In this document: piece after piece, positions 23,537 to 32,811 of the stretch
Position numbering within the stretch: the stretch's first letter is position 1
Layout: each line of letters starts with the position of its first letter
Assembly (NCBI GenBank): GCA_003696625.1
Contig: RFGR01000061.1
Location: 1-63,994, forward strand
DNA length: 63,994 nucleotides
DNA from: Planctomycetota bacterium
Lineage (GTDB): Bacteria; Planctomycetota; UBA1135
Direction of reading: 5' to 3'
Notes under the pieces: generated by a model
The model's input: only the letters and a program-made list of their open reading frames with translations
What the model was told of the DNA's origin: nothing
Database searches by the model: none
Program-made: the position numbers and the translations under genes

Positions 23537-25665
23537 GCGGACGGCCGCTCCCGATCGTCCTGGCACCGCTGCTGTTGGCGTTGCTGGCCGGCTGCGGCTC
23601 GGAGCCGCCGGTGGCCGAGGACGAGGGCGGCCCGGCCGCCGCGCCGGCGCCCTGGCCGCTGCCGCCGGCGACCTGGGACCGCCCCGATCGGGTCCCGATC
23701 GAGCCGACCCCGGCCTTCACGCCCCGGCTGCCGGACCGCCTCGAACTCTCCAACGGCATCGTCGTCCTGCTTCTGCCCGACCCGAGCCGGCCGCTGGTCC
23801 GGCTCGAACTCCGGCTCCGGGGCGGGGACTGGGCCGACCCGGTCGGCAAGGAAGGGCTGGCGGCCTTCACCGCCGCCGCCATCCGGGAGGGCGGCAGCGC
23901 CGCCTGGCCGGCCCCGCGGCTGGACGAGGAACTCGCCCGACTGGGCGCCGAGATCGACCTGGCGACCGGGCCCCTGCGGACCACCGCCCGGCTGAAGTGC
24001 TTGAGGGAGGATCTCGACCCGGTTCTGGGCATCCTGGCCGACCTCGTCCGCCGGCCGGCCTTCCCGACCGACGCGGTCGAACGGATCCGGGATCGGCTTC
24101 TGGCCGCGGTCGACCGCCGCGACGACCGGGCCGGGCCGGCCGCCGATCGCGAGGCGCGGCGGGCCTTCTACGGCCTGCACGATCCTCGGGTCCGGAGGAT
24201 GGAGCGGGCGTCGTTGGCGGCGATCCACGCCGAGGACCTGGCCGCCTTCCACCGCGAGCGCTACGGCAGCCGCGGCGCGCTCCTGGCGGTGGTGGGGGAC
24301 TTCGAACCAACCGCGTTGGCGGCGCGGCTCGAGGCCGCCTTCGGCGACTGGGGGGCGCAGGAGGCCGGGCCGGTCCAGGTGCCCGAGGAGGCCCCGGCTC
24401 CCGCCGGCCGCCGTGTCGTGCTCTGGGCACGGCCGGGCGCCGCCCAGGCCGAGATCCGTTTCCTGCTCGAGGGGGTGCGCCGGCGGCACCCCGACTGGCC
24501 GGCGCTCCAGTTCGCCTCCTGGGCCCTCGGCCGCGGCGGTTTCGGCTCCCGCATGGTCACCCGGATCCGGACCGAACTCGGGCTGGCCTACACCACCGGC
24601 GCCGGCTGGCAGCCGGGTTGGACCCAGCAGGGCCTGTTCCTGGCCTCCTGCGGAACCAAGGGCGCAACCGCCGTCCAGGCGACCCGGGAGATGCTGGCCG
24701 TGCTCGAGGAGTTCCTGGCCGAAGGCTTCCGGCCCGGCGAGTTCGAGCGGACCCGGGATCGGCTGCTCAACGCCCGGGTCTTCCTCAGCGACCAGCCGGA
24801 GGAGGTCCTGGCCCGGACCGCCGACCTGGAGTGGAACGGCTACCCCTGGAGCTTCCTCGAGCAGGAGGAACAGGCGCTGCGCGAACTGCGGCCGGAGCAG
24901 GTGCTCGACGCCTGCCGCCGCCACCTGGATCCCGAGCGCCTGCTGATCTTCCTCGCCGGTGATCCCGCCACCTTCGACCCCGGCCTGGAGGAGATCGGCC
25001 CGGTCGAGACCTGGTCGGCCGCGGCGCCGGCCGGCGGCGGCCGGGGCGGGGCCGACGATCCCGACCGGGCCCGCGGCGAGGACCTCGCGGGCCTGCTTCT
25101 CGCCAGTCACGGGGGAGCCGCGGCCTGGCTGGCGGTCGGCGCCACCGCCAGCCGAATCGAACGGGGCGGGGTTCCGGCCTTGGAGGCCGTCCTGGTTTGG
25201 CCCGGCCGCTTCCTGGTCCGGCTGGCCGACGAACCGGAGCGAGTGCTGTCCCTGGTCCGGGAGGACGCGGTCTGGGCGGCGGGCGCCGACGGCGGCCTGG
25301 CCGAACTCGGCCCGGAGGAGGCCGCCGCCGCCCGCTCCGGGGTGCAGGCCAAGCTGCCGCTGGTCCTGATGCGTCTGGCCCGCGGCGAGTACGAGGTCGA
25401 GGCCACCGGCGAGCGCCGGCTCCGGCTGCGGGACGAGGAGGGCACCGTGCTCGAACTCGAGCTGAACGAACACGGGCTCTGCGGGGCTCTGGTCGAGCCG
25501 GACGGCGCCCGCTACCGCTTCGGCTCCTACTCCCTGGTCGGCGGGGTCATGCTGCCGACCGAAGTCGTGGTCGAGGAGGAGGACGGTCCGGTCGCCTTCA
25601 CCTTCTCGTGGCGGGTGAATCCGCCGCTGGAGGCCGCCTGGTTCGAGCCGCCGGCCGACCGCTGA
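23533..25665 (+). CDS. M16 peptidase-like lipoprotein lacking the zinc motif, with C-terminal extension
   Basis: The 710-residue protein has a lipobox (LLALLAGC), so it should be anchored in a membrane. Two M16-type halves follow (about 60-270 and 290-500). Where HxxEH should be it reads GLAAFTAAAIREGG, so it cannot bind zinc there. ELGLAYTTGAGWQPG is the Arg/Tyr-type substrate region of an inactive partner. Residues about 510-710 are a beta-rich domain not found in minimal M16 partners. It overlaps the catalytic gene by ATGA, so the two should form a complex. Confidence 0.88.
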   Translation: MSGRPLPIVLAPLLLALLAGCGSEPPVAEDEGGPAAAPAPWPLPPATWDRPDRVPIEPTPAFTPRLPDRLELSNGIVVLLLPDPSRPLVRLELRLRGGDWADPVGKEGLAAFTAAAIREGGSAAWPAPRLDEELARLGAEIDLATGPLRTTARLKCLREDLDPVLGILADLVRRPAFPTDAVERIRDRLLAAVDRRDDRAGPAADREARRAFYGLHDPRVRRMERASLAAIHAEDLAAFHRERYGSRGALLAVVGDFEPTALAARLEAAFGDWGAQEAGPVQVPEEAPAPAGRRVVLWARPGAAQAEIRFLLEGVRRRHPDWPALQFASWALGRGGFGSRMVTRIRTELGLAYTTGAGWQPGWTQQGLFLASCGTKGATAVQATREMLAVLEEFLAEGFRPGEFERTRDRLLNARVFLSDQPEEVLARTADLEWNGYPWSFLEQEEQALRELRPEQVLDACRRHLDPERLLIFLAGDPATFDPGLEEIGPVETWSAAAPAGGGRGGADDPDRARGEDLAGLLLASHGGAAAWLAVGATASRIERGGVPALEAVLVWPGRFLVRLADEPERVLSLVREDAVWAAGADGGLAELGPEEAAAARSGVQAKLPLVLMRLARGEYEVEATGERRLRLRDEEGTVLELELNEHGLCGALVEPDGARYRFGSYSLVGGVMLPTEVVVEEEDGPVAFTFSWRVNPPLEAAWFEPPADR

Positions 25666-25672
25666 CCGCGGC

Positions 25673-25678
25673 TATCCT
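25673..25678 (+). promoter_or_regulatory. TATCCT -10-like hexamer, leaderless spacing to the M3 peptidase gene
   Basis: The hexamer ends 7 bases before the ATG at 25686. Confidence 0.5.
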
Positions 25679-25685
25679 GCCGCCG

Positions 25686-27413
25686 ATGGACGACAGCCGC
25701 CACCCGGCGCCGCCCCGGCGTTTCCTGCCGCCGGAGTGGGGCCCGACCGACTGGCCGGCGATCGCGGAGATCGTCGCCGAACTCGAACGGCGAGTGATCG
25801 CCGATCCGGCCGGCCTCGAGACCTGGTTGCTCGATCGCAGCGAGTTGGACTCCGCCGTCGCCGGCCGAGCTTCCCGGCTGGCGGTCGCCGCCGCCCGGGA
25901 CACCGCCGACGCCGCGGCCGAGGCCGCCCACCTCGTCTATCAGACCGAGATCCTGCCGGAGTACCACCGGGCCTCGGACCGCCTCGACCGGAAGTACCTG
26001 GCCTGCCCGGCCCGATCCGGTCTGGACCGGGAGCGCTGGCGGGTCCACGACCGCGATACCGAGCTGGCGGTGGAACTGTTCCGGGAGGAGAACGTCGAAC
26101 TCGAGGCCGAGGAGGAGAAGCTGATCACCGAGTACGGCCGGATCAGCGGCGGCATGACCGTGCCCTTCCGCGGCGCCGAGCGGACCCTGGCCGAGATGGC
26201 CCCCTTCGCCGAGGAGACCGATCGCGGGCTGCGCGAGGAGGCCTGGCGGGCGGTGGCGGCCCGGCGCCTGGGCGAACGGGAACGACTCGACGACCTCTTC
26301 GACCGGATGCTCTCCCTGCGGCGGCGGATCGCCGTCAACGCCGGCTTCGCCGATTACCGGGACTACAAGCACCGCGCCCTCGGCCGGTTCGACTATTCCC
26401 CGGCCGACTGCCTGGAGCTGCACCGCAGCGTCGAACGGCACGTGTTGCCGCTGGTCCGACGCCTGAGCGAGCGCCGCCGGCGGTTGCTCGGCCTCGAGCG
26501 GCTCCGCCCCTGGGACTTCGCGGTCGATCCGGAAGGTCGGCCGCCCTACCGGCCCTTCGCCGACAGCGCCGGCCAAGTCCGGCTCGCCGCCGAGCTGATC
26601 GGCCGGGTGGACTCCGGCTTCGCCGAGGAGCTGCGCTGGATGGAGCGGGCCGGTCTGCTCGACCTCGAGACGCGGCCGAACAAGAGACAGGGCGGCTTCA
26701 TGGACACCTTCGAGGACTGTCGCCACCCGTTCATCTTCGCCAACAGTCCCCACACCCACGCCGGGATCGAGACCCTCGTCCACGAGACCGGCCACGCCGT
26801 TCACGCCCTGCTCGCCCGCCACCTGGAGCCGGTCGGTTACCGTTCGGCGCCGCTCGAGTTCTGCGAAGTGGCGTCGATGGGCCTCGAGCTGCTGGCGCTC
26901 GAGCAGCTGCCGGCGGTCTACCCGGCCGTGGAGGCCCGCCGGGCGGCCCTCGATTCCTTCGAGGACGTCGCCGCCTCGCTGGCCTGGACCTGCACCGTGG
27001 ACGCCTTCCAGCACGAGGTCTACACCCGTCCGGAGTGCGGCGCGGAGGAACGGGCCAGGATCTGGCTCGACCTGCGGCGTCGCTTCGGGGCGCCGTGCGA
27101 CTGGACCGGCCTCGAGGAGGAGCGTCGCTTCGGCTGGCAGGCCCAGCTCCACCTGTTCGAGGTGCCGTTCTACTACGTGGAGTACGCCCTGGCCCAGATC
27201 GGCGCCCTTCAGCTCTGGTCGGCCTGGCGGCGGGATCCGGAGGGGGCGGTCGCCCGGCTTCGGCGGGGTCTGGCCTTGGGTGGATCCCGGCCGCTGCCTG
27301 ACCTCTATCGGGCCGCCGGCCTCCGTTTCGATCCGCGCGGCGAGACCCTCCCGGCCCTGGTCGGCGAACTCGAGGCGGCCTGGACGGAACTGGCCGGGGA
27401 GCCGGTCGGATGA
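25686..27413 (+). CDS. M3-family oligoendopeptidase (PepF-like)
   Basis: A 575-residue cytosolic thimet-type metallopeptidase. The zinc motif LVHETGHAVHAL is near residue 365, with the third ligand Glu in APLEFCEVASMGLELL. The typical upstream GGFMDTFEDCRHPFIFANSP loop and the C-terminal PFYYVEYALAQIGALQLW helix are present. PepF-type enzymes finish degradation of short peptides. There is no signal peptide. It is coupled by ATGA to the phosphatase that follows. Confidence 0.92.
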   Translation: MDDSRHPAPPRRFLPPEWGPTDWPAIAEIVAELERRVIADPAGLETWLLDRSELDSAVAGRASRLAVAAARDTADAAAEAAHLVYQTEILPEYHRASDRLDRKYLACPARSGLDRERWRVHDRDTELAVELFREENVELEAEEEKLITEYGRISGGMTVPFRGAERTLAEMAPFAEETDRGLREEAWRAVAARRLGERERLDDLFDRMLSLRRRIAVNAGFADYRDYKHRALGRFDYSPADCLELHRSVERHVLPLVRRLSERRRRLLGLERLRPWDFAVDPEGRPPYRPFADSAGQVRLAAELIGRVDSGFAEELRWMERAGLLDLETRPNKRQGGFMDTFEDCRHPFIFANSPHTHAGIETLVHETGHAVHALLARHLEPVGYRSAPLEFCEVASMGLELLALEQLPAVYPAVEARRAALDSFEDVAASLAWTCTVDAFQHEVYTRPECGAEERARIWLDLRRRFGAPCDWTGLEEERRFGWQAQLHLFEVPFYYVEYALAQIGALQLWSAWRRDPEGAVARLRRGLALGGSRPLPDLYRAAGLRFDPRGETLPALVGELEAAWTELAGEPVG

Positions 27414-28102
27414 GCTCGACCTGGGTGATCGGCGACATCCACGGCTGCGCCGAAGAGCTGGCCGAGCTGCTCGAGCGGCTCCAGCCCGGCGGGGAGGATC
27501 GGGTGATCGCGGTCGGCGACCTCTACCACCGGGGGCCCGACCCGCTCGGCGTGGCCGCCCTCCTCGCCGGCGTCGGGGCCGAGATCGTCCTCGGCAACCA
27601 CGAACACGTGCTCCTGCGCCGTCTCGCCCTGCTCGGCGGGGGCGCGCCCTGGAGCGGGATCCCGGCCGAGGACCTGGCCGGCGACGGCGGCACGCCGCTG
27701 GCCCCCGTCGACCCGGCCCGCTCGGCCGAGCTGCTCGAGCCGCTGCGCGGTCGGCCCTACTTCCTGCGCGGCCAGGGGCCGGAGGGTCCGTGGCTGGTCG
27801 TGCACGCCGGCGTCCTGCCCGGCCGCCGACCGGAGGAGACCCCGCCGCGGCAGCTCGTCCGGCTGCGCCGGCTCCAGGGACTGCGTGGGGAGCCGTTCTG
27901 GTTCGAGGTCTGGGAGGGTCCGGAGCTGGTCCTGTTCGGGCACACGAGCGGCCGGGTGCCGCGGCGCCGGGTGGCGGGCGGCCGGTTGGTCGCGCTCGGA
28001 CTGGACACCGGCTGCGTCTACGGCGGCGCCTTGACCGCCTTTCGGATCGAGGACGGCGAGCTGGAGGCGGTGCCGGCCCGACGCCGCTACGCCGGCTCAT
28101 GA
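27410..28102 (+). CDS. Calcineurin-like metallophosphatase (PPP family)
   Basis: The 230-residue enzyme has the two-metal PPP motifs in order: WVIGDIHGCAEEL, AVGDLYHRGPDPLG, IVLGNHEHVLL, WLVVHAGVLPG and LFGHTSGRVP. Such bacterial phosphatases act on phosphoproteins (PrpE/PrpA type) or on Ap4A (ApaH type); the short insert between GNHE and the first distal His does not decide between them. Overlapping stops and starts with both neighbours place it in a four-base-coupled chain. Confidence 0.9.
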   Translation: MSSTWVIGDIHGCAEELAELLERLQPGGEDRVIAVGDLYHRGPDPLGVAALLAGVGAEIVLGNHEHVLLRRLALLGGGAPWSGIPAEDLAGDGGTPLAPVDPARSAELLEPLRGRPYFLRGQGPEGPWLVVHAGVLPGRRPEETPPRQLVRLRRLQGLRGEPFWFEVWEGPELVLFGHTSGRVPRRRVAGGRLVALGLDTGCVYGGALTAFRIEDGELEAVPARRRYAGS

Positions 28103-29469
28103 ACCGACGGCTCCTCCATCCGCTGCTGGTCCTGGTCGCGGCCGCCCTGATCTGGCTGTTCCTGCCGGAGGCGGCGGAGAAGCGCCGGCCGGCGCCCTCG
28201 GTGGAGGAGATCGCGGTCGCCGAGGCGCCGGCGGCGGCCGCCGCGAGCGGCGATCGGCCGGACTCAGGCCGCGCGGCGGTCGCGGCCCCCGACCGGCCGG
28301 CGGCCGCCGGCGAGGGGGACGAGGGCCACCTGCTCGTCCTCCGCTTCCGGGCCGAGGACCCCGACGCCCTGGCCGGGGTGCGCTGCCGGCTGTTGCTCGA
28401 GCAGAGCTTCGATTTCGCCGGCGAGCCCCCGGTCGCCGACCGGGAGGGGATCCTGGCCCCGGACGGTCTCGTCCGCTTCCTGCTCCCGCCCGGTCGGGTG
28501 GTCCCCGTCCTGCTGGCCGGAGGCGAGGAACTCGACCTGCCCGGGTTTTGGATGCCCGACGCCGCGCACGAGGAGGAGTACGACCTCGGCCGGCGCCTGG
28601 ACCTGCGCGTGCGGGCGCTGGCGGAGGGGCGGCCGGTCCGCCCCTGCCGCTTCGAACTCTGGGGCGGGGTCGGGATCGACGAGCCGCAGCCGCTTCTCCG
28701 CGGCGCCGCCGGACCGGACGGATTCTGGCGGCCGCGGCTGGCCTTCGGCGTCCTCGACCACCTGCGGATTCGACCGGAGGTCCCCTGGTTGCGCCAGAGC
28801 TTCGGTCCCTTCCCCCTGGCCGGCGCCCCGGCCGAGTGGTCGGTCGAGCTGCCGCTGGCCCGGTTCTCGCTCGAGCCGCCTGTCGACGCGGCCGGGAGAC
28901 CGGCGGTGGAGCCGGGGCTGGAGCTGCACCGGCTGCCCCTGGCCGGCGCCCCGGCCGACGGCTCCGAGTTCGAGGCGATCCCGCTGGCCGAGGCCCTGGC
29001 CGCCGGACCGATCTGGGTGGCCACCGGCCCCTGCCGGCTGGCGCTGGGCGGTCCCGGCGCCGGGCTCTACCGGCTCGAGGGCGAGACGGTCCTGGCGGCC
29101 GGCGCCGCCGCCGATCTGCGGCTCCGCCGGCGGCCGAGCGGACGCCTGGTGGTCGAAATCCTCGGCCCGGGGCGGCCGGTGGAGCCGGCCGGGATCGAGA
29201 TCCGGCCCGAGGAAGGCGGCCTCGGGTCGATCGAGGCGCCGCCGGCCGAGACGACCGGAGCCGCGTTCCGCCGCGCCTACCGGGTTCCCGCCGGCCGGGT
29301 CCGGGTGGAGCTGCGCGGGCCGCTGCTGATCCTCGGCAGTCGCCCGCCGCGCTACCTCGGGAGCGAGGAGGACCGCGCCGCCCTGGAGCTTCGGGTGGCC
29401 CCCGGCGGCGAGGCCGTGGCCCGTTTCCGGGCCGACGCGGACGGCTTGAGGGCGGCGGCGGGCGGCTAG
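28099..29469 (+). CDS. Membrane-anchored hypothetical protein with beta-sandwich-like domains
   Basis: I do not recognise a family. One N-terminal span (LLHPLLVLVAAALIWLFLP) anchors about 430 extracytoplasmic residues. An Ala/Pro-rich linker is followed by beta-rich segments with conserved-looking turns (LDLRVRALAEGRPVRPCRFE, GRLVVEILGPGRPVEPAGIE), reminiscent of carboxypeptidase-regulatory-like repeats common in planctomycete surface proteins. No catalytic motif is seen. It overlaps the phosphatase by ATGA, and its TAG stop forms the first half of the hexamer before glyS. Confidence 0.6.
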   Translation: MNRRLLHPLLVLVAAALIWLFLPEAAEKRRPAPSVEEIAVAEAPAAAAASGDRPDSGRAAVAAPDRPAAAGEGDEGHLLVLRFRAEDPDALAGVRCRLLLEQSFDFAGEPPVADREGILAPDGLVRFLLPPGRVVPVLLAGGEELDLPGFWMPDAAHEEEYDLGRRLDLRVRALAEGRPVRPCRFELWGGVGIDEPQPLLRGAAGPDGFWRPRLAFGVLDHLRIRPEVPWLRQSFGPFPLAGAPAEWSVELPLARFSLEPPVDAAGRPAVEPGLELHRLPLAGAPADGSEFEAIPLAEALAAGPIWVATGPCRLALGGPGAGLYRLEGETVLAAGAAADLRLRRRPSGRLVVEILGPGRPVEPAGIEIRPEEGGLGSIEAPPAETTGAAFRRAYRVPAGRVRVELRGPLLILGSRPPRYLGSEEDRAALELRVAPGGEAVARFRADADGLRAAAGG

Positions 29470-29472
29470 AAT
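29467..29472 (+). promoter_or_regulatory. TAGAAT hexamer fused to a stop codon, leaderless spacing to glyS
   Basis: The TAG is the stop of the preceding gene; the hexamer ends 9 bases before the ATG at 29482. A CTTGAG or TTGAGG lies 15-16 bases upstream as a possible -35. Confidence 0.55.
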
Positions 29473-29481
29473 CCCCGCTCC

Positions 29482-30945
29482 ATGTCGAAGTCCACGACCG
29501 CCGTGATGGACAAGATCGTCTCCCTGTGCAAGCGCCGGGGATTCGTGTTTCCCGCCTCCGAGATCTACGGCGGCCAGGGCTCGACCTACGACTGGGGGCC
29601 GCTCGGCGTCGAGCTGAAGCGGCGGGTGAAGGAGGCCTGGTGGCGGAGCATGGTCTACGACCGCCAGGACGTGGTCGGGCTGGACTCGGCCATCATCCAG
29701 AGCCCGGAGGTCTGGCGCGCCTCCGGCCACGTCGACGGCTTCACCGACCCGCTGATCGACAACAAGACCTCCAAGCAGCGCTACCGGGCCGATCACCTGG
29801 TCGAGGCCAGGATCGAGAAGTACCGACGGCAGGGCAAGGAGGAGCGGGCGGCGGCCCTGCAGGAGAAGCTGACGGCGGCGCTGGGGGACAACCAGGCCCT
29901 GCGCCGGCTGATCCTCGAGGAGGGCATCAAGTGCCCGGTCTCCGGCACCGACGACTGGACGGAGGTGCGGCAGTTCAACCTCATGTTCCAGACCTGGGTC
30001 GGGCCGGTCCAGGACAGCGCCGCGGTCGCTTGGCTGCGCCCGGAGACCGCCCAGGGCATCTTCATCAACTTCAACAACGTCGTCACCGCCACCCGCAAGA
30101 AGCTGCCCTTCGGCATCGCCCAGATCGGCAAGAGCTTCCGCAACGAGATCACTCCGGGCAACTTCGTGTTTCGGACCCGCGAGTTCGAACAGATGGAGAT
30201 GGAGTACTTCTGCCGCCCGGAGGAGGCCGAGCGCTGGTTCGACTACTGGCAGCAGGAGCGGTTCCGCTGGTACCTCGACCTCGGCGTCGATCCGGAGAAG
30301 CTGCGGCTGCGCCAGCACACCTCGGACGAACTCGCCCACTACGCCGCCGGCTGCGGGGACGTCGAGTACCTCTTCCCGTTCGGCTGGTCGGAGCTGGAGG
30401 GCATCGCCAACCGGACCGACTACGACCTCAAGCGGCACACGGAGGCCTCCGGGGTCCAGTTGAGCTGGTTCGACCAGGAGCGGAATGAGCACATCGTGCC
30501 CTACGTGATCGAGCCGGCCGCCGGCTGCGACCGGACCGCGATGACCTTCCTGGTCGATGCCTATGACGAGGAGGGCGAGGGCAAGGACCGGCGGGTCGTC
30601 CTCCACCTTCATCCGCGCATCGCCCCGGTCACGGTGGCCGTCTTCCCGCTGGTCAAGAAGGAGGGGATGCCGGAGAAGGCGGCCGAGATCGAGCAGGAGC
30701 TGCGCCGCCGCTTCACCACCGCGATCGAGCTGAACCAGTCGATCGGTCGCCGCTATCGGCGCCAGGACGAGATCGGCACCCCGTTCTGCGTCACCGTCGA
30801 CGGCGACACCCTGGCCGACGACACGGTCACCCTGCGCGAGCGGGACAGCATGAGTCAGGAGCGGGTGCCGGTGTCCGAGCTGGCCGGGGTCATCGATCAG
30901 CGGATCGCCGACTGGCGGCGCCCGGAGAAGGCGTCCGTCGCCTGA
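29482..30945 (+). CDS. glyS: Glycyl-tRNA synthetase, single-chain class II type
   Basis: The 487-residue homodimeric form charges tRNA-Gly, which is encoded at 19806. The N-terminus has KRRGFVFPASEIYGG and STYDWGPLGVELK; motif 2 is IGKSFRNEITPGNFVFRTRE with the EFEQMEMEYF segment; WSELEGIANRTDYDLKRH and the C-terminal anticodon-binding domain (HPRIAPVTVAVFPLVKK) follow. This is the archaeal/eukaryal-like alpha2 form rather than the alpha2beta2 GlyQ/GlyS pair. One base separates its stop from the Enzyme I start. Confidence 0.96.
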   Translation: MSKSTTAVMDKIVSLCKRRGFVFPASEIYGGQGSTYDWGPLGVELKRRVKEAWWRSMVYDRQDVVGLDSAIIQSPEVWRASGHVDGFTDPLIDNKTSKQRYRADHLVEARIEKYRRQGKEERAAALQEKLTAALGDNQALRRLILEEGIKCPVSGTDDWTEVRQFNLMFQTWVGPVQDSAAVAWLRPETAQGIFINFNNVVTATRKKLPFGIAQIGKSFRNEITPGNFVFRTREFEQMEMEYFCRPEEAERWFDYWQQERFRWYLDLGVDPEKLRLRQHTSDELAHYAAGCGDVEYLFPFGWSELEGIANRTDYDLKRHTEASGVQLSWFDQERNEHIVPYVIEPAAGCDRTAMTFLVDAYDEEGEGKDRRVVLHLHPRIAPVTVAVFPLVKKEGMPEKAAEIEQELRRRFTTAIELNQSIGRRYRRQDEIGTPFCVTVDGDTLADDTVTLRERDSMSQERVPVSELAGVIDQRIADWRRPEKASVA

Positions 30946-30946
30946 C

Positions 30947-32698
30947 GTGGCCCGGCTCGAGCTGAAAGGCACTCCGGTCAGTCCCGGCGTCGGGTTGGGG
31001 CAGGCCTGGACGATCGTCGATCCCGCCTCGCGCAGGATTCCGCGCCGTCACCTCGGCGCCGAGGAGCCGGAGGCAGCCCTGGCCCGGTTCGAGGCCGCCC
31101 GGCGGCGGGCGGTCGAGGATCTGAAGCGGATCCAGGCCGTCACCACCCGCGAGCTGGGAATCCAGGACGCCGCGATCTACGGCGCCCAGATCGCGGTGAT
31201 CCAGGATCCCGACGCCCGCCGCCAGATCGAGCGGTTGATCCTGGAAGAGCGGATCCAGCCCGAGTCCGCCATCCAGGAGCTGCTCGACCGCTTCGCCGGG
31301 CTGTTCGAGAAGCTCGAGGGCGGCGACATCAAGACCTGGGCCGCCGACCTGCGCGACCCCTGGCTCTGCGTCGTGCGCGAACTGGAGGCGGTCGAGGAGG
31401 AGCGGCTGGAACTCGGTCCGGATGCCCGGCCGGTGCTGATCGCCGAGGAGCTGACCCCGTCGCTGGTCACCCGCCACCACCGGCAGCCGCTGGCCGGCAT
31501 CGCTTGTACCCGCGGCGGCCGGTTCAGCCACGGCGCCCTGCTCGCCCGCTCTTTCGGCATCCCGACCGTGACCGGCCTGGATCAGGTCCACACCAAGGCG
31601 GTGGCCGGCGAGCACGTCGTCGTCCTGGCCGAGGAGGGCCGGGTCCTGTTCGGGATCGACGAGCGCGAGCGGGAGATCGCCGCCCGGATGGCGGCCGAGC
31701 GGGAGCGACTGCGGGGAGTCTTGCTCGAGGCGTCGGGAGAACCCGGCCGGACCGCCGACGGCGAGGCGCTCTCGGTCCTGGTCAACATCGAGTCGCCCCA
31801 GGATCTGGCGATGTTCGAACCGAGCCACGCCGCCGGGGTCGGCCTGTTCCGGACCGAGTTCGCCTTCATGGAGCGGCCTTCCTTCCCGGGCCGCGACGAG
31901 CAGCTCGAGGTCTACCGCTCGGTGCTCGAGCGCTTCCCGGGCAAACCGGTCGTCTTCCGCACTCTCGACATCGGCGGCGACAAACAGCTTCGCTACTTCC
32001 AGCACCCGCAGGAGGCGAACCCGGTTTTGGGCTGGCGGGGCCTGCGTCTGTCGCTGGAGTGGCGGGACCTGTTCCTGATCCAGCTCGAGGCGCTGGTCGC
32101 CGCCCGGGAGGCGGGGGACGCCCGGATCCTGCTGCCGATGGTGACGACGGTCGAGGAACTCCGCGAGGCCCGGCGGCTGGTCGCGCAGGTCTGCGGCGAC
32201 GGCCGGAGCATCCCGGTCGGCGTGATGATCGAGGTGCCGGCGGCGGCGATGGCCTTGCGCGAGCTGGCCAAGGAGGCCGATTTCGTCTCCGTCGGCACCA
32301 ACGACCTGACCCAGTACCTGTTCGCGGTCGACCGGGACAACCCCTGGGTCTCCGGCCTGTACCAGCCCTACCATCCGGCCCACCTGCGGGTGCTGCGTCA
32401 CATTGCCCGGACCTGCGCCGCGCTGGGCACGCCGCTGTCGGTCTGCGGCGAGATGGCCGGCCAGAAGACCGGCGCCCTGTTCCTGGTCGGCACCGGCTAT
32501 CGGCAGCTCTCGGTGGTCGCGGCATCATTACAAAAAGAAAAGGCCCTGCTGCGCGAGGTTCCGCAGCAGGAGCTGCGCCGACTCTCCCACGCCGCCGTCG
32601 GCGCCCATACAAGCTCGGAGGCTTTCGGGATTCTGCGGGAGGCTGCGGACCGGATTTGGGAGAGGGTCGCCGCCCGGTCCGAGGCCGATCCGGACTGA
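30947..32698 (+). CDS. ptsI: PTS Enzyme I (phosphoenolpyruvate-protein phosphotransferase)
   Basis: The 583-residue enzyme takes phosphate from PEP onto its histidine in CTRGGRFSHGALLARSFG (usually GGRTSHTAI), near residue 195. The C-terminal PEP-binding barrel shows GVGLFRTEFAFMER, FRTLDIGGDKQLRYF, VSVGTNDLTQYLFAVDR and CGEMAGQK. It starts at GTG, one base after glyS. No HPr, EIIA or sugar permease lies nearby, so it may serve a regulatory PTS, an orphan HPr elsewhere, or a non-sugar role. The Phe and Gly around the active His differ from textbook PtsI. Confidence 0.92.
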   Translation: MARLELKGTPVSPGVGLGQAWTIVDPASRRIPRRHLGAEEPEAALARFEAARRRAVEDLKRIQAVTTRELGIQDAAIYGAQIAVIQDPDARRQIERLILEERIQPESAIQELLDRFAGLFEKLEGGDIKTWAADLRDPWLCVVRELEAVEEERLELGPDARPVLIAEELTPSLVTRHHRQPLAGIACTRGGRFSHGALLARSFGIPTVTGLDQVHTKAVAGEHVVVLAEEGRVLFGIDEREREIAARMAAERERLRGVLLEASGEPGRTADGEALSVLVNIESPQDLAMFEPSHAAGVGLFRTEFAFMERPSFPGRDEQLEVYRSVLERFPGKPVVFRTLDIGGDKQLRYFQHPQEANPVLGWRGLRLSLEWRDLFLIQLEALVAAREAGDARILLPMVTTVEELREARRLVAQVCGDGRSIPVGVMIEVPAAAMALRELAKEADFVSVGTNDLTQYLFAVDRDNPWVSGLYQPYHPAHLRVLRHIARTCAALGTPLSVCGEMAGQKTGALFLVGTGYRQLSVVAASLQKEKALLREVPQQELRRLSHAAVGAHTSSEAFGILREAADRIWERVAARSEADPD

Positions 32699-32811
32699 AT
32701 TCCCTACGAAGATGGTCTTGGTCTGACGGCCGCTCCGGTCCATACTGGAAGAGGCCCCGCTATCCCCGCCGGAGCCCTCACCGGCCCCTTGACCCATCGC
32801 ACTTCCTTGGG

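Noticed and set aside
20954..23566. 870-residue minus-strand frame opposite gpsA and the M16 gene
   Set aside because: Antisense to enzymes with clear motifs; no domain or start signal.
25527..29024. 1165-residue minus-strand frame opposite the M3 peptidase, phosphatase and anchored protein genes
   Set aside because: Shadow frame of three well-supported genes; composition is Arg/Ser/Pro or Leu/Gly-rich with no domain.
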